Of a DNA stretch of 64,000 nt, positions 35,606 to 44,942 are shown piece after piece. The stretch covers positions 310,001 to 374,000 of the forward strand of contig JBNKOE010000024.1 in the NCBI GenBank assembly GCA_050294475.1. Reading direction: 5' to 3'. The position numbers and the translations under genes are program-made. Positions within the stretch are counted from its first letter, which is position 1. The number at the start of each line of letters is the position of its first letter. A model generated the notes under the pieces. That model worked only from the letters and a program-made list of their open reading frames with translations. It made no database searches and was not told the origin of the DNA. This DNA is from Thalassobellus sp050294475. Its GTDB lineage: Bacteria > Bacteroidota > Bacteroidia > Flavobacteriales > Flavobacteriaceae.

Positions 35606-37534
35606 ATGAAAACACTAATTGTTATATGCTGCTTATTAATTTCAACAACAGTTGTCTCACAAAATGCAGAAATATTAAGTCCTGATGGAAAACTAAAACT
35701 AAAAGCTTCCATAGAAAATGGCAAACCCTTCTATTCAGTTACATATAACGATAAGACCATACTTAAAAATTCACCTTTAGGGCTTGTAACCAATGAAGGT
35801 TCCTTTGTTGACAACATGAGTTTTGTAGAATCGAACAATGGAAAAGTAGACAGACATTACATGCAAGAGAAAATCAAGCAATCTTCTATAAGCTACAAAG
35901 CTAATAGCCTAAAATTTACTATGGCCAATGCCGATAAAAAACAGCTAACCATTTTATTTCAAGTAAGCAACAACGACATTGCTTTTAGGTACGAACTGCC
36001 TGTTTGGGGCAAAACCATGGCCTGTGTGGTAGAAAAAGAAGTAACAGGTTTTAGATTTCCTTCTTTTACTACTTCGTTTTTGTCAAGCATGATGAAACCA
36101 ATGACTGGTTTTGCTAGAACTGCCCCAAGTTATGAAAGTGGATACACCTCTGATTCTCCTATAGAAACCAATACAGCCGAGTATGGTTATGTCTTTCCAG
36201 GGCTTTTCCATGTTGGTAATAACGGGTGGGCATTGGTGTCGGAAACAGGTGTTTCCAGTCTGTACTGCGGTTCTCATTTAAGTGAGTATAACGATGGTGT
36301 TTATACATTAGCCTATCCAGACCAAAACAATAACAATGGTTTTGGCAGTACAGGTGCCCAAGTGGGTTTACCAGGTATAACGCCTTGGCGAACAATAAGC
36401 GTTGGAGAAACCCTAAAACCTATTGTAGAAACTACCATTCCTTTTGATGTTGTAGAACCTCTTTATAATGCCTCTCAAGATTATAAATACGGTCGGGGTT
36501 CTTGGAGTTGGCTCGTTTGGCAAGACAATAGTATGAATTATGAAGACCAAGTAAAATATATTGACTTGGCAGCTGCTATGAATCTAGAATACATTTTAAT
36601 TGATGCTTGGTGGGATAAGAATATTGGTTATGATAGAATGGAAGAACTCATCCAATACGCAAAATCTAAAGGTGTGAATGTTTTTCTTTGGTACAATTCC
36701 AACGGTATTGTTAACGATGCTTTCCAAACTCCAAGAAATAAAATGAATACATCCATCGCCAGAAAGAAAGAAATGAAATGGCTCAAAAAAGTAGGTGTAA
36801 AAGGTTTAAAAGTAGACTTCTTTGGTGGCGATAAACAAGAAACCATGCGCTTGTATGAAGACATCCTTTCGGATGCTAACGATTATGGTTTGATGGTCAT
36901 TTTCCATGGTGCTACGATTCCAAGAGGTTGGGAACGCATGTACCCTAATTTTGTAGGTAGTGAAGCTGTACTGGCATCAGAAATGCTTATCTTTTCACAG
37001 GACGTTAGAAACAAAGAATCATTTTACGCTTCCTTACATCCTTTTATCCGTAACTCGGTGGCAAGCATGGAGTTTGGTGGCGTTTTGTTAAATAATTTCT
37101 TGAACAAGGGCAATACCAAAGGGCAAAAACGTTTAACGAGCAATATATTCCAATTGGCTACTAGTGTTCTTTTTCAAAACCCAATTCAAATGTTTGGTCT
37201 TACTCCTAACAATCTGGAAGATACCCCAAAATACCAGTTGGATTTTTTAAGGTATGTACCAACCACTTGGGACGAAACTGTATTTATCGATGGCTATCCT
37301 GGGAAATATGTGATTTTGGCGCGTCGCCATGGAAACACATGGTATGTGGCTGGGGTTAATGCCCAAAAAGAGTCACTTAACATGAAAGTAAAGCTTCCAA
37401 TGATTCCTGCTAGTGACTATTTGCAGCTTTACAAAGACGGAAACAGTCAAGGCATTGAGACAGTTAAACTTAATAAAAATCAAGAAATTACATTAGAAAT
37501 TCCTAGTAACGGCGGTATTGTAATTGTAAATTAA
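35606..37534 (+). CDS. GH97 retaining alpha-glycosidase
   Basis: This 642-residue periplasmic enzyme has a signal peptide (about 1-19), the GH97 N-terminal beta-sandwich (about 22-280), a TIM barrel (about 290-560) and a C-terminal beta domain. The segment GLKVDFFGGD puts an aspartate (Asp404) at the nucleophile place, as in retaining GH97 enzymes such as the Bacteroides alpha-galactosidase, and not the glutamate of inverting SusB. Alpha-galactose or beta-L-arabinopyranose on xylan side chains is a likely substrate. By eye its central part is less AT-rich than its neighbours. Confidence 0.88.
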   Translation: MKTLIVICCLLISTTVVSQNAEILSPDGKLKLKASIENGKPFYSVTYNDKTILKNSPLGLVTNEGSFVDNMSFVESNNGKVDRHYMQEKIKQSSISYKANSLKFTMANADKKQLTILFQVSNNDIAFRYELPVWGKTMACVVEKEVTGFRFPSFTTSFLSSMMKPMTGFARTAPSYESGYTSDSPIETNTAEYGYVFPGLFHVGNNGWALVSETGVSSLYCGSHLSEYNDGVYTLAYPDQNNNNGFGSTGAQVGLPGITPWRTISVGETLKPIVETTIPFDVVEPLYNASQDYKYGRGSWSWLVWQDNSMNYEDQVKYIDLAAAMNLEYILIDAWWDKNIGYDRMEELIQYAKSKGVNVFLWYNSNGIVNDAFQTPRNKMNTSIARKKEMKWLKKVGVKGLKVDFFGGDKQETMRLYEDILSDANDYGLMVIFHGATIPRGWERMYPNFVGSEAVLASEMLIFSQDVRNKESFYASLHPFIRNSVASMEFGGVLLNNFLNKGNTKGQKRLTSNIFQLATSVLFQNPIQMFGLTPNNLEDTPKYQLDFLRYVPTTWDETVFIDGYPGKYVILARRHGNTWYVAGVNAQKESLNMKVKLPMIPASDYLQLYKDGNSQGIETVKLNKNQEITLEIPSNGGIVIVN

Positions 37535-37535
37535 A

Positions 37536-38882
37536 ATGAAAAATATTAAAAAACATCTAAACGGACTATTGTTAATTTGCGCAATCGGTTGTTCTTTTAG
37601 GCAAAATCCAATCATTACAAATCAATTTACTGCAGACCCTTCCGCTAGAGTTTTTGGAGATAGAATCTATGTGTTTCCGTCCCACGATATTTTAGCTACT
37701 AAAGATAGAGGTCGTGAAGGTTGGTTTTGTATGGAAGATTATCATGTGTTTTCTTCTGAAAATTTAACCGATTGGAAAGATCATGGAGTTATTGTTACTC
37801 AAAATAAAGTGCCTTGGGTAAAACCAAACAGCTATAGCATGTGGGCGCCAGATTGTATTGAAAAAGACGGAAAATATTATTTTTACTTTCCTTCAATTGC
37901 TAAAAATACACTAAATAATGGTAGAGGATTTACCATTGGTGTGGCGATAGCCGATAAACCAGAAGGATCTTATATCCCAGAGTCACTTCCAATAAAAGGT
38001 GTAAAAGGTATAGACCCAAATGTATTTATTGATAAAAATGGACAAGCTTTCCTCTATTGGTCTCAAGGGAATATATTCGTAGCAAAGCTTAAGGATAATA
38101 TGGTTGAATTAGATTCTGAAATAATAACCATTAATAATTTACCAGTAAAAGGACTTAAAGAAGGACCTTACGTTTTTGAAAGAAATGGAGTTTATTATTT
38201 AACATATCCACATGTTGAAAATAAAACGGAACGCTTAGAATATGCCATTTCAGATAATCCTTTAGGACCATTTAAAGTGACTGGTGTTATAATGGACGAG
38301 TCTCCAACTGGCTGTTGGACCAATCATCAATCTATAATCAATTTTAAAAATCAGTGGTATCTATTTTATCACCATAACGATTATTCTCCAAACTTTGATA
38401 AAGCACGTTCTATTAGAGCAGACAAACTATTATTCAATCCAGATGGTACTATTCAAAAAGTAACACCAACGTTAAGAGGTATAGGCATTTCTAAAGCCAC
38501 TAATAAAATTGAAATTGATAGATATAGTGAATTAAGCGAGCAAGGAGCGTCAATCGCTTTTATAGATACAACAAACACTTTTAAAGGTTGGAAAACTGTT
38601 TTTAATAAACAAAATGCTTGGACACAATACAATGATGTTGATTTTGATAAAAAAACTATTAAACAGTTAAAAATAAAAGCAAAATCGAGTAAAGAAGGTA
38701 TAGTTAAAGTTACCACAGAAAGTGTTTCAGGCAAAATTATAGCTGAAATTACAATTCCTAAGAGTGAAGATTGGACAGAAATCACCACAAAAATAAAGAC
38801 TAAATCTAAGGGAATAAAAAATCTGTTTATACAATCTAAAACAGATAACCCAATAGAAATTGACTGGATAACATTTGAATAA
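37536..38882 (+). CDS. GH43 lipoprotein with C-terminal CBM6-like domain
   Basis: This 448-residue lipoprotein (lipobox AIGC, Cys19) has a GH43 propeller (about 25-320) with Asp34 (FTADPSARVF), Asp160 (GIDPNVF) and Glu209 (LKEGPYVFE). A CBM6-type sandwich follows (about 340-448, FKGWKTVFNKQNAWTQYNDVDF...IDWITFE). It probably removes arabinose or xylose. It starts one base after the GH97 stop. The lipobox codons contain an exact match to the locus operator (37581-37592). The GH43 at 52690-53706 shares the same FTADPSA/PSHD start but lacks export and CBM. Confidence 0.9.
   Translation: MKNIKKHLNGLLLICAIGCSFRQNPIITNQFTADPSARVFGDRIYVFPSHDILATKDRGREGWFCMEDYHVFSSENLTDWKDHGVIVTQNKVPWVKPNSYSMWAPDCIEKDGKYYFYFPSIAKNTLNNGRGFTIGVAIADKPEGSYIPESLPIKGVKGIDPNVFIDKNGQAFLYWSQGNIFVAKLKDNMVELDSEIITINNLPVKGLKEGPYVFERNGVYYLTYPHVENKTERLEYAISDNPLGPFKVTGVIMDESPTGCWTNHQSIINFKNQWYLFYHHNDYSPNFDKARSIRADKLLFNPDGTIQKVTPTLRGIGISKATNKIEIDRYSELSEQGASIAFIDTTNTFKGWKTVFNKQNAWTQYNDVDFDKKTIKQLKIKAKSSKEGIVKVTTESVSGKIIAEITIPKSEDWTEITTKIKTKSKGIKNLFIQSKTDNPIEIDWITFE
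37581..37592. promoter_or_regulatory. Operator-like site inside a GH43 gene (site 3)
   Basis: GCAATCGGTTGT overlaps the codons for Ala-Ile-Gly-Cys of the lipobox. It matches the intergenic operators on the reverse strand. It may be chance, because the codons are fixed by the lipobox, or it may be an internal control point of the six-gene run. Confidence 0.3.
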
Positions 38883-38909
38883 TAAACTTAAAAACAAATA
38901 AACATAACA

Positions 38910-40643
38910 ATGAAAAACAAACAATTTATAGTGTGGTGCATAACTTTATTACTTGCTTTTACAGCAGTAAATGCACAATCAAAAAAAGATAAAAACGCCC
39001 CTATATTTTCTAACTTCGTGTATGAGGGTAAGGATCAAGTTTATAAAGATAATCCATTAAAAGAAAACGAATTTTATACACCAATATTACAAGGGTGTTA
39101 TCCAGATCCTGCAATAACAAGAAAAGGCGATGATTATTACATGGTTTGTTCATCGTTTGCTATGTTTCCAGGTGTGCCTATTTTCCATTCAAAAGATTTG
39201 GTTAACTGGACCGATTTAGGTGGTATTTTAGATGATATAAACGAATTCAATCCTCACGATACAGGTATTAGTGGAGGCGTGTATGCTCCAGGTATTACTT
39301 ATAACCCACATAATGATACATTCTATATGATTGTAACTGCTTTTTCTGGAGGTTTAGGAAATATAATTGTAAAGACTAAAGACCCTAAAAAAGGTTGGGG
39401 TAGCCCAATAAAACTAGATTTTGGAGGTATAGACCCATCTATTTTCTTTGATGATGACGGAAAGGGTTACATAGTACATAATGATGCACCAGACAAAGGG
39501 AAAGAATTATACAATGGACACCGTGTTATTAAAGTTTGGGAATACGATGTTGAAAATGATAAAGTAATTCCGGGAACCGATAAAATTATTGTTAATGGTG
39601 GTGTTGATTTGTCAAAGAAACCAATTTGGATTGAAGCTCCTCACCTTTATAAAAAAGGCGGTAGTTATTATTTAATGTGTGCTGAAGGTGGTACAGGAGG
39701 TTGGCATAGTGAAGTGATTTTTAAAAGTGATAGTCCAAAAGGACCGTTCATTCCAGCACCAAGCAATCCTATTTTAACACAAAGATATTTTGCTAAAGAT
39801 CGTAAAAATAAAGTAGATTGGGCAGGACATGCCGATTTAGTAAAAGGACCTAACGACCAATACTATGGTGTGTTTTTAGCAGTACGTCCAAATGAAGAAG
39901 ATAGAGTAAACACAGGAAGAGAAACCTTTATTTTACCAGTAGATTGGTCTGGAGAGTTTCCAGTTTTTGAAAACGGATTAATCCCTCTTGAGCCTAAATT
40001 AGAAATGCCAAGAGGTGTTAAAAATAATACTGGAAAGAATGGCTTTTTTCCTAATGGAAACTTCACTTTTAAAGATGATTTTTCAGCAGATAAATTAGAC
40101 TATCGTTGGATTGGTTTAAGAGGATCTCGTGAAGCATTTATTGAGAAAGCTAAAAATGGATTAAAAATCACACCTTTAAATACTAATATTAAAGAAGTTA
40201 GGCCAACTTCTACATTGTTTTACAGGCAAATGCACAAAACGTTCACATTTACAACAACTTTAAATTACAAACCAAAATCTACAACCGATTTAGCGGGTGT
40301 TGTAGCGTTACAAAATGAAGGTTCCAACTACGTATTTGGTCTAACTAAAAAAAATAAAGATTACTATTTAGTATTACAAAAGAATATTTGGCCTAGGCGA
40401 AGAGGAGAAATCATCTCTGAAGTTTTAGCAAGTACTAAAATTAATGTAAAAGAACCAATAATACTTCAAATAAAAGCAAATGGAGACAAATATGAATTTA
40501 ACTATTCAATAAATGGAACCGATTTTGTAAATGTAGGTGGCGTTGTTTCTGGTGATATTCTATCTACAGATGTTGCAGGTGGTTTTACAGGAACTTTATT
40601 AGGTCTTTATGCTACTTCAGCAAATGATGCGGTACCTGAATAA
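38910..40643 (+). CDS. GH43 beta-xylosidase with C-terminal domain
   Basis: This 577-residue periplasmic enzyme has a signal peptide (about 1-23, TAVNAQ). Its GH43 propeller (about 55-350) carries Asp66 (GCYPDPAITR), Asp175 (FGGIDPSIFF) and Glu242 (IWIEAPHLYKK). A GH43_C2-like sandwich follows (about 385-570, FKDDFSADKLDYRWIGLRGSRE). This is the classic two-domain xylosidase layout for xylo-oligosaccharides. It sits fifth in the + strand run, 27 nt after the previous stop and 23 nt before the esterase. Confidence 0.92.
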   Translation: MKNKQFIVWCITLLLAFTAVNAQSKKDKNAPIFSNFVYEGKDQVYKDNPLKENEFYTPILQGCYPDPAITRKGDDYYMVCSSFAMFPGVPIFHSKDLVNWTDLGGILDDINEFNPHDTGISGGVYAPGITYNPHNDTFYMIVTAFSGGLGNIIVKTKDPKKGWGSPIKLDFGGIDPSIFFDDDGKGYIVHNDAPDKGKELYNGHRVIKVWEYDVENDKVIPGTDKIIVNGGVDLSKKPIWIEAPHLYKKGGSYYLMCAEGGTGGWHSEVIFKSDSPKGPFIPAPSNPILTQRYFAKDRKNKVDWAGHADLVKGPNDQYYGVFLAVRPNEEDRVNTGRETFILPVDWSGEFPVFENGLIPLEPKLEMPRGVKNNTGKNGFFPNGNFTFKDDFSADKLDYRWIGLRGSREAFIEKAKNGLKITPLNTNIKEVRPTSTLFYRQMHKTFTFTTTLNYKPKSTTDLAGVVALQNEGSNYVFGLTKKNKDYYLVLQKNIWPRRRGEIISEVLASTKINVKEPIILQIKANGDKYEFNYSINGTDFVNVGGVVSGDILSTDVAGGFTGTLLGLYATSANDAVPE

Positions 40644-40666
40644 AAAACAATTAAAATAAATAAATT

Positions 40667-42562
40667 ATGAAAACTCTTTTATTTAAGCATATTTATGTAG
40701 CGATTACTTTTTTCATCTGTCTTATCGCAACCTCCAATGGTCAAAGCATCTTAAAGGAAGCACCAAAAGGTTTTGATAAAGCTAACCCAAATACAAAAAA
40801 GGGTAAAATCGAATTGATAAGCTACAAATCTAAAACAGTAGGTATAACTCGAAAAGCTAATGTTTACACACCACCAGGATATATAAAAACAAAAAAATAT
40901 CCTGTATTATACCTTTTACATGGCATAGGAGGAGATGAAAATGAATGGATAAATGGCGGAAATCCTCAAGTTATATTAGATAACTTATACACCCAAGACA
41001 AAATAGAACCTATGATTGTTGTTTTACCAAATGGTAGAGCTATGAAAGACGATAGAGCCACAGGTAATATTATGGCTAAAGATAAAGTGGAAGCCTTTGC
41101 TACTTTTGAAAAAGATTTATTAAACGATTTAATTCCTTACATCGAAAAGAATTATTCAGTACTTAAAGATAGAGAATATAGAGCCATAGCTGGTTTGTCT
41201 ATGGGAGGAGGACAATCATTAAACTTTGGTTTAGGAAATTTAGACACCTTTGCATGGGTTGGTGGTTTTTCTTCGGCACCTAACACAAAGCCTCCTAAAG
41301 AGTTAGTGCCAAACCCAGAAGAAGCTAAAAACAAATTAAAATTATTATGGATTTCTTGTGGTGATAAAGATGGTTTATTGCCATTTAGTAGTCGTACACA
41401 CGATTATTTATTTAAAAACAATGTTCCACATATCTACTATCTAGAACCAGGACATCATGATTTTAAAGTTTGGAAAAATGGGTTATATATGTTCTCTCAA
41501 TTTTTATTTAAACCTGTAGACAAGTCGAGCTTAACAAAATATTCAGTTCTTGGAACACCTTCAAGAACCAATTTAAATGATGCTGCTTATCCGCAAATTC
41601 TACCAAATAATAGTGTAGTTTTTAAAATTAAAGCTCCAGAAGCCAATAATGTATCTGTTAAATTTGGTAAAAAGTACGATATGACTAAGGATGATGAAGG
41701 GTTCTGGACTGTCACAACCAATCCTTTAGACGAAGGTTTTCATTATTATGTTTTAAATATCGATGGCGCAGAAGTGGTAGATCCTTCAACAAATACCTTT
41801 TACGGAATGGAACGTCTTGCTAGTGGTGTTGAAATTCCTGCAAGAGATCAAGATTTTTATGCCTTAAAAGATGTGCCCCATGGCAATGTTCAAGAAATAT
41901 TATTTCCTTCAAAAAGTACAAGAACTACACGTCGAGCATTTGTATATACGCCACCTAGATACAATAATTCAACCAAGCAATATCCTGTATTATACCTTCA
42001 ACATGGATGGGGAGAAAACGAGACTTCATGGAGTAAGCAAGGACATGCCAATTTAATTATGGATAATTTAATTGCAGATGGAAAAATAGAACCTTTTATT
42101 ATTGTTATGACTTATGGTATGACTAATGAAGTTAAATGGGGCAAGTTAAATGAATTTGATATTACCCGTTTTCAAACCGTTTTGGTTGATGAGTTAATCC
42201 CTTATATTGATAGCAATTTCCGCACAAAAGCAGATCAAGCTAATCGTGCTATGACTGGTTTATCTATGGGAGGTTTCGAAACCCGTTTAATCACACTAAA
42301 TAAACCAAAAGTATTTTCATATTATGGTATTTTAAGTGGAGGTACTTACAAACCTGAGGATTTAACAGAACATTCAAATTTGAAACTAGTTTTTTTAAGT
42401 TGTGGAAGTAAAGAAAATCCAGAAGGTGTTAAAAAAGCGTCTGAAGCACTAAATAAAGCAGGAATAAATGCAGTAGCATATGTGTCTGAAGGTACTGCTC
42501 ATGAGTTTTTAACTTGGCGTAGAGGTTTGTACAATTTAGCACCTCTTCTCTTTAAAAACTAA
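40667..42562 (+). CDS. Double-domain CE1 carbohydrate esterase (CE1-E-set-CE1)
   Basis: This 631-residue exported protein (signal peptide about 1-26) contains two CE1 alpha/beta hydrolase domains with a CBM48/E-set domain between (about 300-390, VVFKIKAPEANNVSVKFG). Domain 1 has Ser178 (GLSMGGG), Asp235 (CGDKDGL) and His264 (PGHHDF). Domain 2 has Ser533 (GLSMGGF), Glu583 where the acid is expected (CGSKENPEG) and His612 (GTAHEF). Such enzymes remove acetyl or feruloyl groups from xylan. The two domains may differ in substrate. It is the last gene of the six-gene run. Confidence 0.9.
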   Translation: MKTLLFKHIYVAITFFICLIATSNGQSILKEAPKGFDKANPNTKKGKIELISYKSKTVGITRKANVYTPPGYIKTKKYPVLYLLHGIGGDENEWINGGNPQVILDNLYTQDKIEPMIVVLPNGRAMKDDRATGNIMAKDKVEAFATFEKDLLNDLIPYIEKNYSVLKDREYRAIAGLSMGGGQSLNFGLGNLDTFAWVGGFSSAPNTKPPKELVPNPEEAKNKLKLLWISCGDKDGLLPFSSRTHDYLFKNNVPHIYYLEPGHHDFKVWKNGLYMFSQFLFKPVDKSSLTKYSVLGTPSRTNLNDAAYPQILPNNSVVFKIKAPEANNVSVKFGKKYDMTKDDEGFWTVTTNPLDEGFHYYVLNIDGAEVVDPSTNTFYGMERLASGVEIPARDQDFYALKDVPHGNVQEILFPSKSTRTTRRAFVYTPPRYNNSTKQYPVLYLQHGWGENETSWSKQGHANLIMDNLIADGKIEPFIIVMTYGMTNEVKWGKLNEFDITRFQTVLVDELIPYIDSNFRTKADQANRAMTGLSMGGFETRLITLNKPKVFSYYGILSGGTYKPEDLTEHSNLKLVFLSCGSKENPEGVKKASEALNKAGINAVAYVSEGTAHEFLTWRRGLYNLAPLLFKN

Positions 42563-42633
42563 AACAGGTTAAGAATATTCAATTTTAATACCATCAAAAT
42601 AACTTAATATCAAACACAATTAATCATTTCATT

Positions 42634-44430
42634 TTGAAAAAGAAAACAGTTTTTAAAATTATCAGTATAGCCTTACCTTTTATTTTGATACTATGTATTG
42701 AGATGATATTAAGAATTGTTGGTTATGGTGAAAATTATCAGCTTTTCAAAACACTAAAAATTAAAGATAGACCAGAATACCTTGTGATGAATTCTGATGT
42801 CTCTAAAAAATATTTCAAAAGTGAAGGTTTTAAATCTGATAATCAATCTGATATATTTCTTAAAACTAAAACAGATAGTACATATAGAATTTTTGTTCAA
42901 GGCGCTTCAACTGTAGTTGGATTTCCTTATTATCATGGGGGTACCTTTCCACGGATGCTAAAACATAGATTATCTCAAACATTTCCTAATAAAAACATTG
43001 AAGTAATAAACACTGGTATAACCGCTGTGAACTCATATACGTTATGGGACTTAACTGATGAAATAATTAAACAAAAACCAGATTTAATAATCTTTTATGC
43101 AGGACATAATGAATATTATGGAGCATTAGGAGTAGGATCATCCAGTTCTATTGGTAGCCATCCAATAGTAGTTAGATCCTATCTGTTTCTTAAAAAATTT
43201 CGTTTTTTTCAGTTATTAGATAATAGCTATTCTAAAATATTTAATCAAAAAACAAACACTCCTAAACTTGGTGAAACGAATTTAATGGAGGTTATGGCTA
43301 AAGAACAACGTATACCTTACAATTCAGAAGTTTATGAAGCAGGAATTAACCAGTTTGAAAACAACTTAAATAAAATATTAAACACCTATAAAAAATATAA
43401 TATTCCTGTAATTATTTCTACCATAGTTTCTAACGAAAAAGATATAAACCCTTTTATAAGTGATAGTATAAATAATGAAAAACAGTTTTTAGAAGATTTA
43501 AATAATAATAATCTTGAAGCAAATAAACTAGCACAGAATAACGCTTTAGCAGCATATAAACTAGGCACTTATCATCTTGAAAAAAATCAAGATACCGCTA
43601 AAAAATACTTACACTTAGCTAAAGAACTAGATTATCTTAGGTTTAGGGCTCCCGAACGGATAAATAACATCATCACTAATTTAGCTGAAAAGTATAATTG
43701 CTCCTTAGTAGATATGAAAGCTACTTTTATATCTCATTCCCCTGATGGGATTATAGGAAATGAATTGCTTACAGAACACTTACACCCAAACATAGAAGGT
43801 TACTTTATTATGGCAGATGCCTTCTATAATAAAATAAAAGAATTAAATTATTTGAAAAATTGGGATAATTACATTTCGTATAGTGAAGCTTTCAGAGATA
43901 TCCCTACAACTGATATTGACTCTATTAAAGGAAAACTTATTATAGCTGATTTAAAAAAATCTTGGCCATATGCCATGAATATGTCAGGTTCACTTCCTTC
44001 ATCAACTTATTATGATATTACAAATCCAACTTATGAGGAAAAAAAAGCCATGTCTATATACATAAATCAACCTCAATGGAAAAATGTAATGATTGAAGCC
44101 TATAATGCCTATGAACGTAAAAAGGAATATGATAAGGCACTTCGCATTGCACAATCTTTAATTTTTGAATATCCTGAACAAGGAGATGGATATGATGCAG
44201 CTGGTACAATGTGTTTAAATATGAATGACCCAAAGAAAGCTATTTATTACTTTTTTAAAAGTAATAAACTAGATAAAACAAGTGCATCTGCAAAGCAATT
44301 GGCTAAGACATACATAAAGTTAAACAAATTTGATTTAGCACAAGAAACTATTTTTGAAGCAAAAAAAAACGGGATAAAAGATAAAGAACTTGACGATATT
44401 CTTATAGATATAAACAAACGAACAGATTAA
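42634..44430 (+). CDS. Membrane-anchored SGNH hydrolase with C-terminal TPR repeats
   Basis: This 598-residue protein has one N-terminal helix (about 8-28) and a periplasmic SGNH-hydrolase domain. Ser92 lies in VQGASTVVGFPYY, Asn159 in YAGHNEYYGA, and His384 in TEHLHPNIEGY. A long inserted helical part (about 230-340) and TPR-like repeats at the end (about 475-595, YNAYERKKEYDKALRIAQSL; AKTYIKLNKFDLAQETI) complete it. SGNH enzymes of this type de-acylate or transfer acyl groups on polysaccharides. The start is TTG. It is convergent with the carbamoyltransferase cassette, 3 nt from the SxtJ stop. Confidence 0.85.
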   Translation: MKKKTVFKIISIALPFILILCIEMILRIVGYGENYQLFKTLKIKDRPEYLVMNSDVSKKYFKSEGFKSDNQSDIFLKTKTDSTYRIFVQGASTVVGFPYYHGGTFPRMLKHRLSQTFPNKNIEVINTGITAVNSYTLWDLTDEIIKQKPDLIIFYAGHNEYYGALGVGSSSSIGSHPIVVRSYLFLKKFRFFQLLDNSYSKIFNQKTNTPKLGETNLMEVMAKEQRIPYNSEVYEAGINQFENNLNKILNTYKKYNIPVIISTIVSNEKDINPFISDSINNEKQFLEDLNNNNLEANKLAQNNALAAYKLGTYHLEKNQDTAKKYLHLAKELDYLRFRAPERINNIITNLAEKYNCSLVDMKATFISHSPDGIIGNELLTEHLHPNIEGYFIMADAFYNKIKELNYLKNWDNYISYSEAFRDIPTTDIDSIKGKLIIADLKKSWPYAMNMSGSLPSSTYYDITNPTYEEKKAMSIYINQPQWKNVMIEAYNAYERKKEYDKALRIAQSLIFEYPEQGDGYDAAGTMCLNMNDPKKAIYYFFKSNKLDKTSASAKQLAKTYIKLNKFDLAQETIFEAKKNGIKDKELDDILIDINKRTD

Positions 44431-44433
44431 AAT

Positions 44434-44793
44434 CTACCAAGGGTTTTTAATATCTTTATCAGTAAACAAATGATTTCGCTTAATAAAATGAGAATTATTC
44501 TCTTCTTTTTTTAGTATTTGATTCTTTCCAAGTAAACGCTGAAAAAAGGACATAGGGCAAAGAAATATATAAAATATAATAAACATGATTATATAGTTCA
44601 TTACAATTCCTAAATATTCAGAAAATGCAAACCAAACTTTAGCTAATAGAATTGTTGTTTCTTTAGAAATAAATGATATTGCTAATAAAGCAATTGATAA
44701 ATAAATTAACCAACTAATGTTAAACCATGAGCTAGAAATAAGTGTAGCTAAAGCTAAAACAATAATAGTTTCTAAAGACTTTTCTCTGTTCAT
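44434..44793 (-). CDS. SxtJ-family membrane protein
   Basis: This 119-residue inner-membrane protein starts MNREKSLETIIVLALATLI and has three to four hydrophobic helices (about 8-24, 28-45, 65-85). A charged tail (NQILKKEENNSHFIKRNH...) follows. Helix layout, size and context match the SxtJ family, found beside O-carbamoyltransferases in saxitoxin and polysaccharide clusters. The start is the ATG at 44793, which overlaps the stop of the DUF5989 gene by one base. A longer reading upstream would overlap that gene fully. The function is not established; a membrane scaffold for carbamoylation is an inference. Confidence 0.8.
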   Translation of the reverse strand: MNREKSLETIIVLALATLISSSWFNISWLIYLSIALLAISFISKETTILLAKVWFAFSEYLGIVMNYIIMFIIFYIFLCPMSFFQRLLGKNQILKKEENNSHFIKRNHLFTDKDIKNPW

Positions 44794-44942
44794 TAAAATA
44801 GTGAGTAAATAAATGGTGCTAATGCAGAACCACTTGTTAAAAATATTAGTATACCAAAAAGCAAGAAAATAATAATTAATGGCATAAGCCACCATTTTTT
44901 TCTTTCTTTTAAAAAGAGTAAAAATTCTTTTAAAAATTCCAT
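44793..44942 (-). CDS. DUF5989 small membrane protein (SxtK-like)
   Basis: This 49-residue protein begins MEFLKEFLLFLKERKKWWL, has a single helix (PLIIIFLLFGILIFL, about 21-35), and ends TSGSALAPFIYSLF. This is the recognisable DUF5989 pattern: an amphipathic N-terminus with ERKKWW, a helix, and a GSA.APFIY tail. It directly follows the carbamoyltransferase with no gap and overlaps the SxtJ gene by one base (TAATG), so the three genes are translationally coupled. Its size is close to that of SxtK of saxitoxin clusters. The function is unknown. Confidence 0.88.
   Translation of the reverse strand: MEFLKEFLLFLKERKKWWLMPLIIIFLLFGILIFLTSGSALAPFIYSLF

Noticed and set aside
40281..40292. ACAACCGATTTA, a near match to the locus operator
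   Set aside because: It lies deep in the coding part of a GH43 gene, lacks the right-hand TTGC arm, and has no nearby -7 element.
44794..44895. N-terminal extension of the SxtJ-type protein
   Set aside because: It overlaps the DUF5989 gene in another frame; the ATG at 44793 gives the family start MNREKS and a TAATG overlap.
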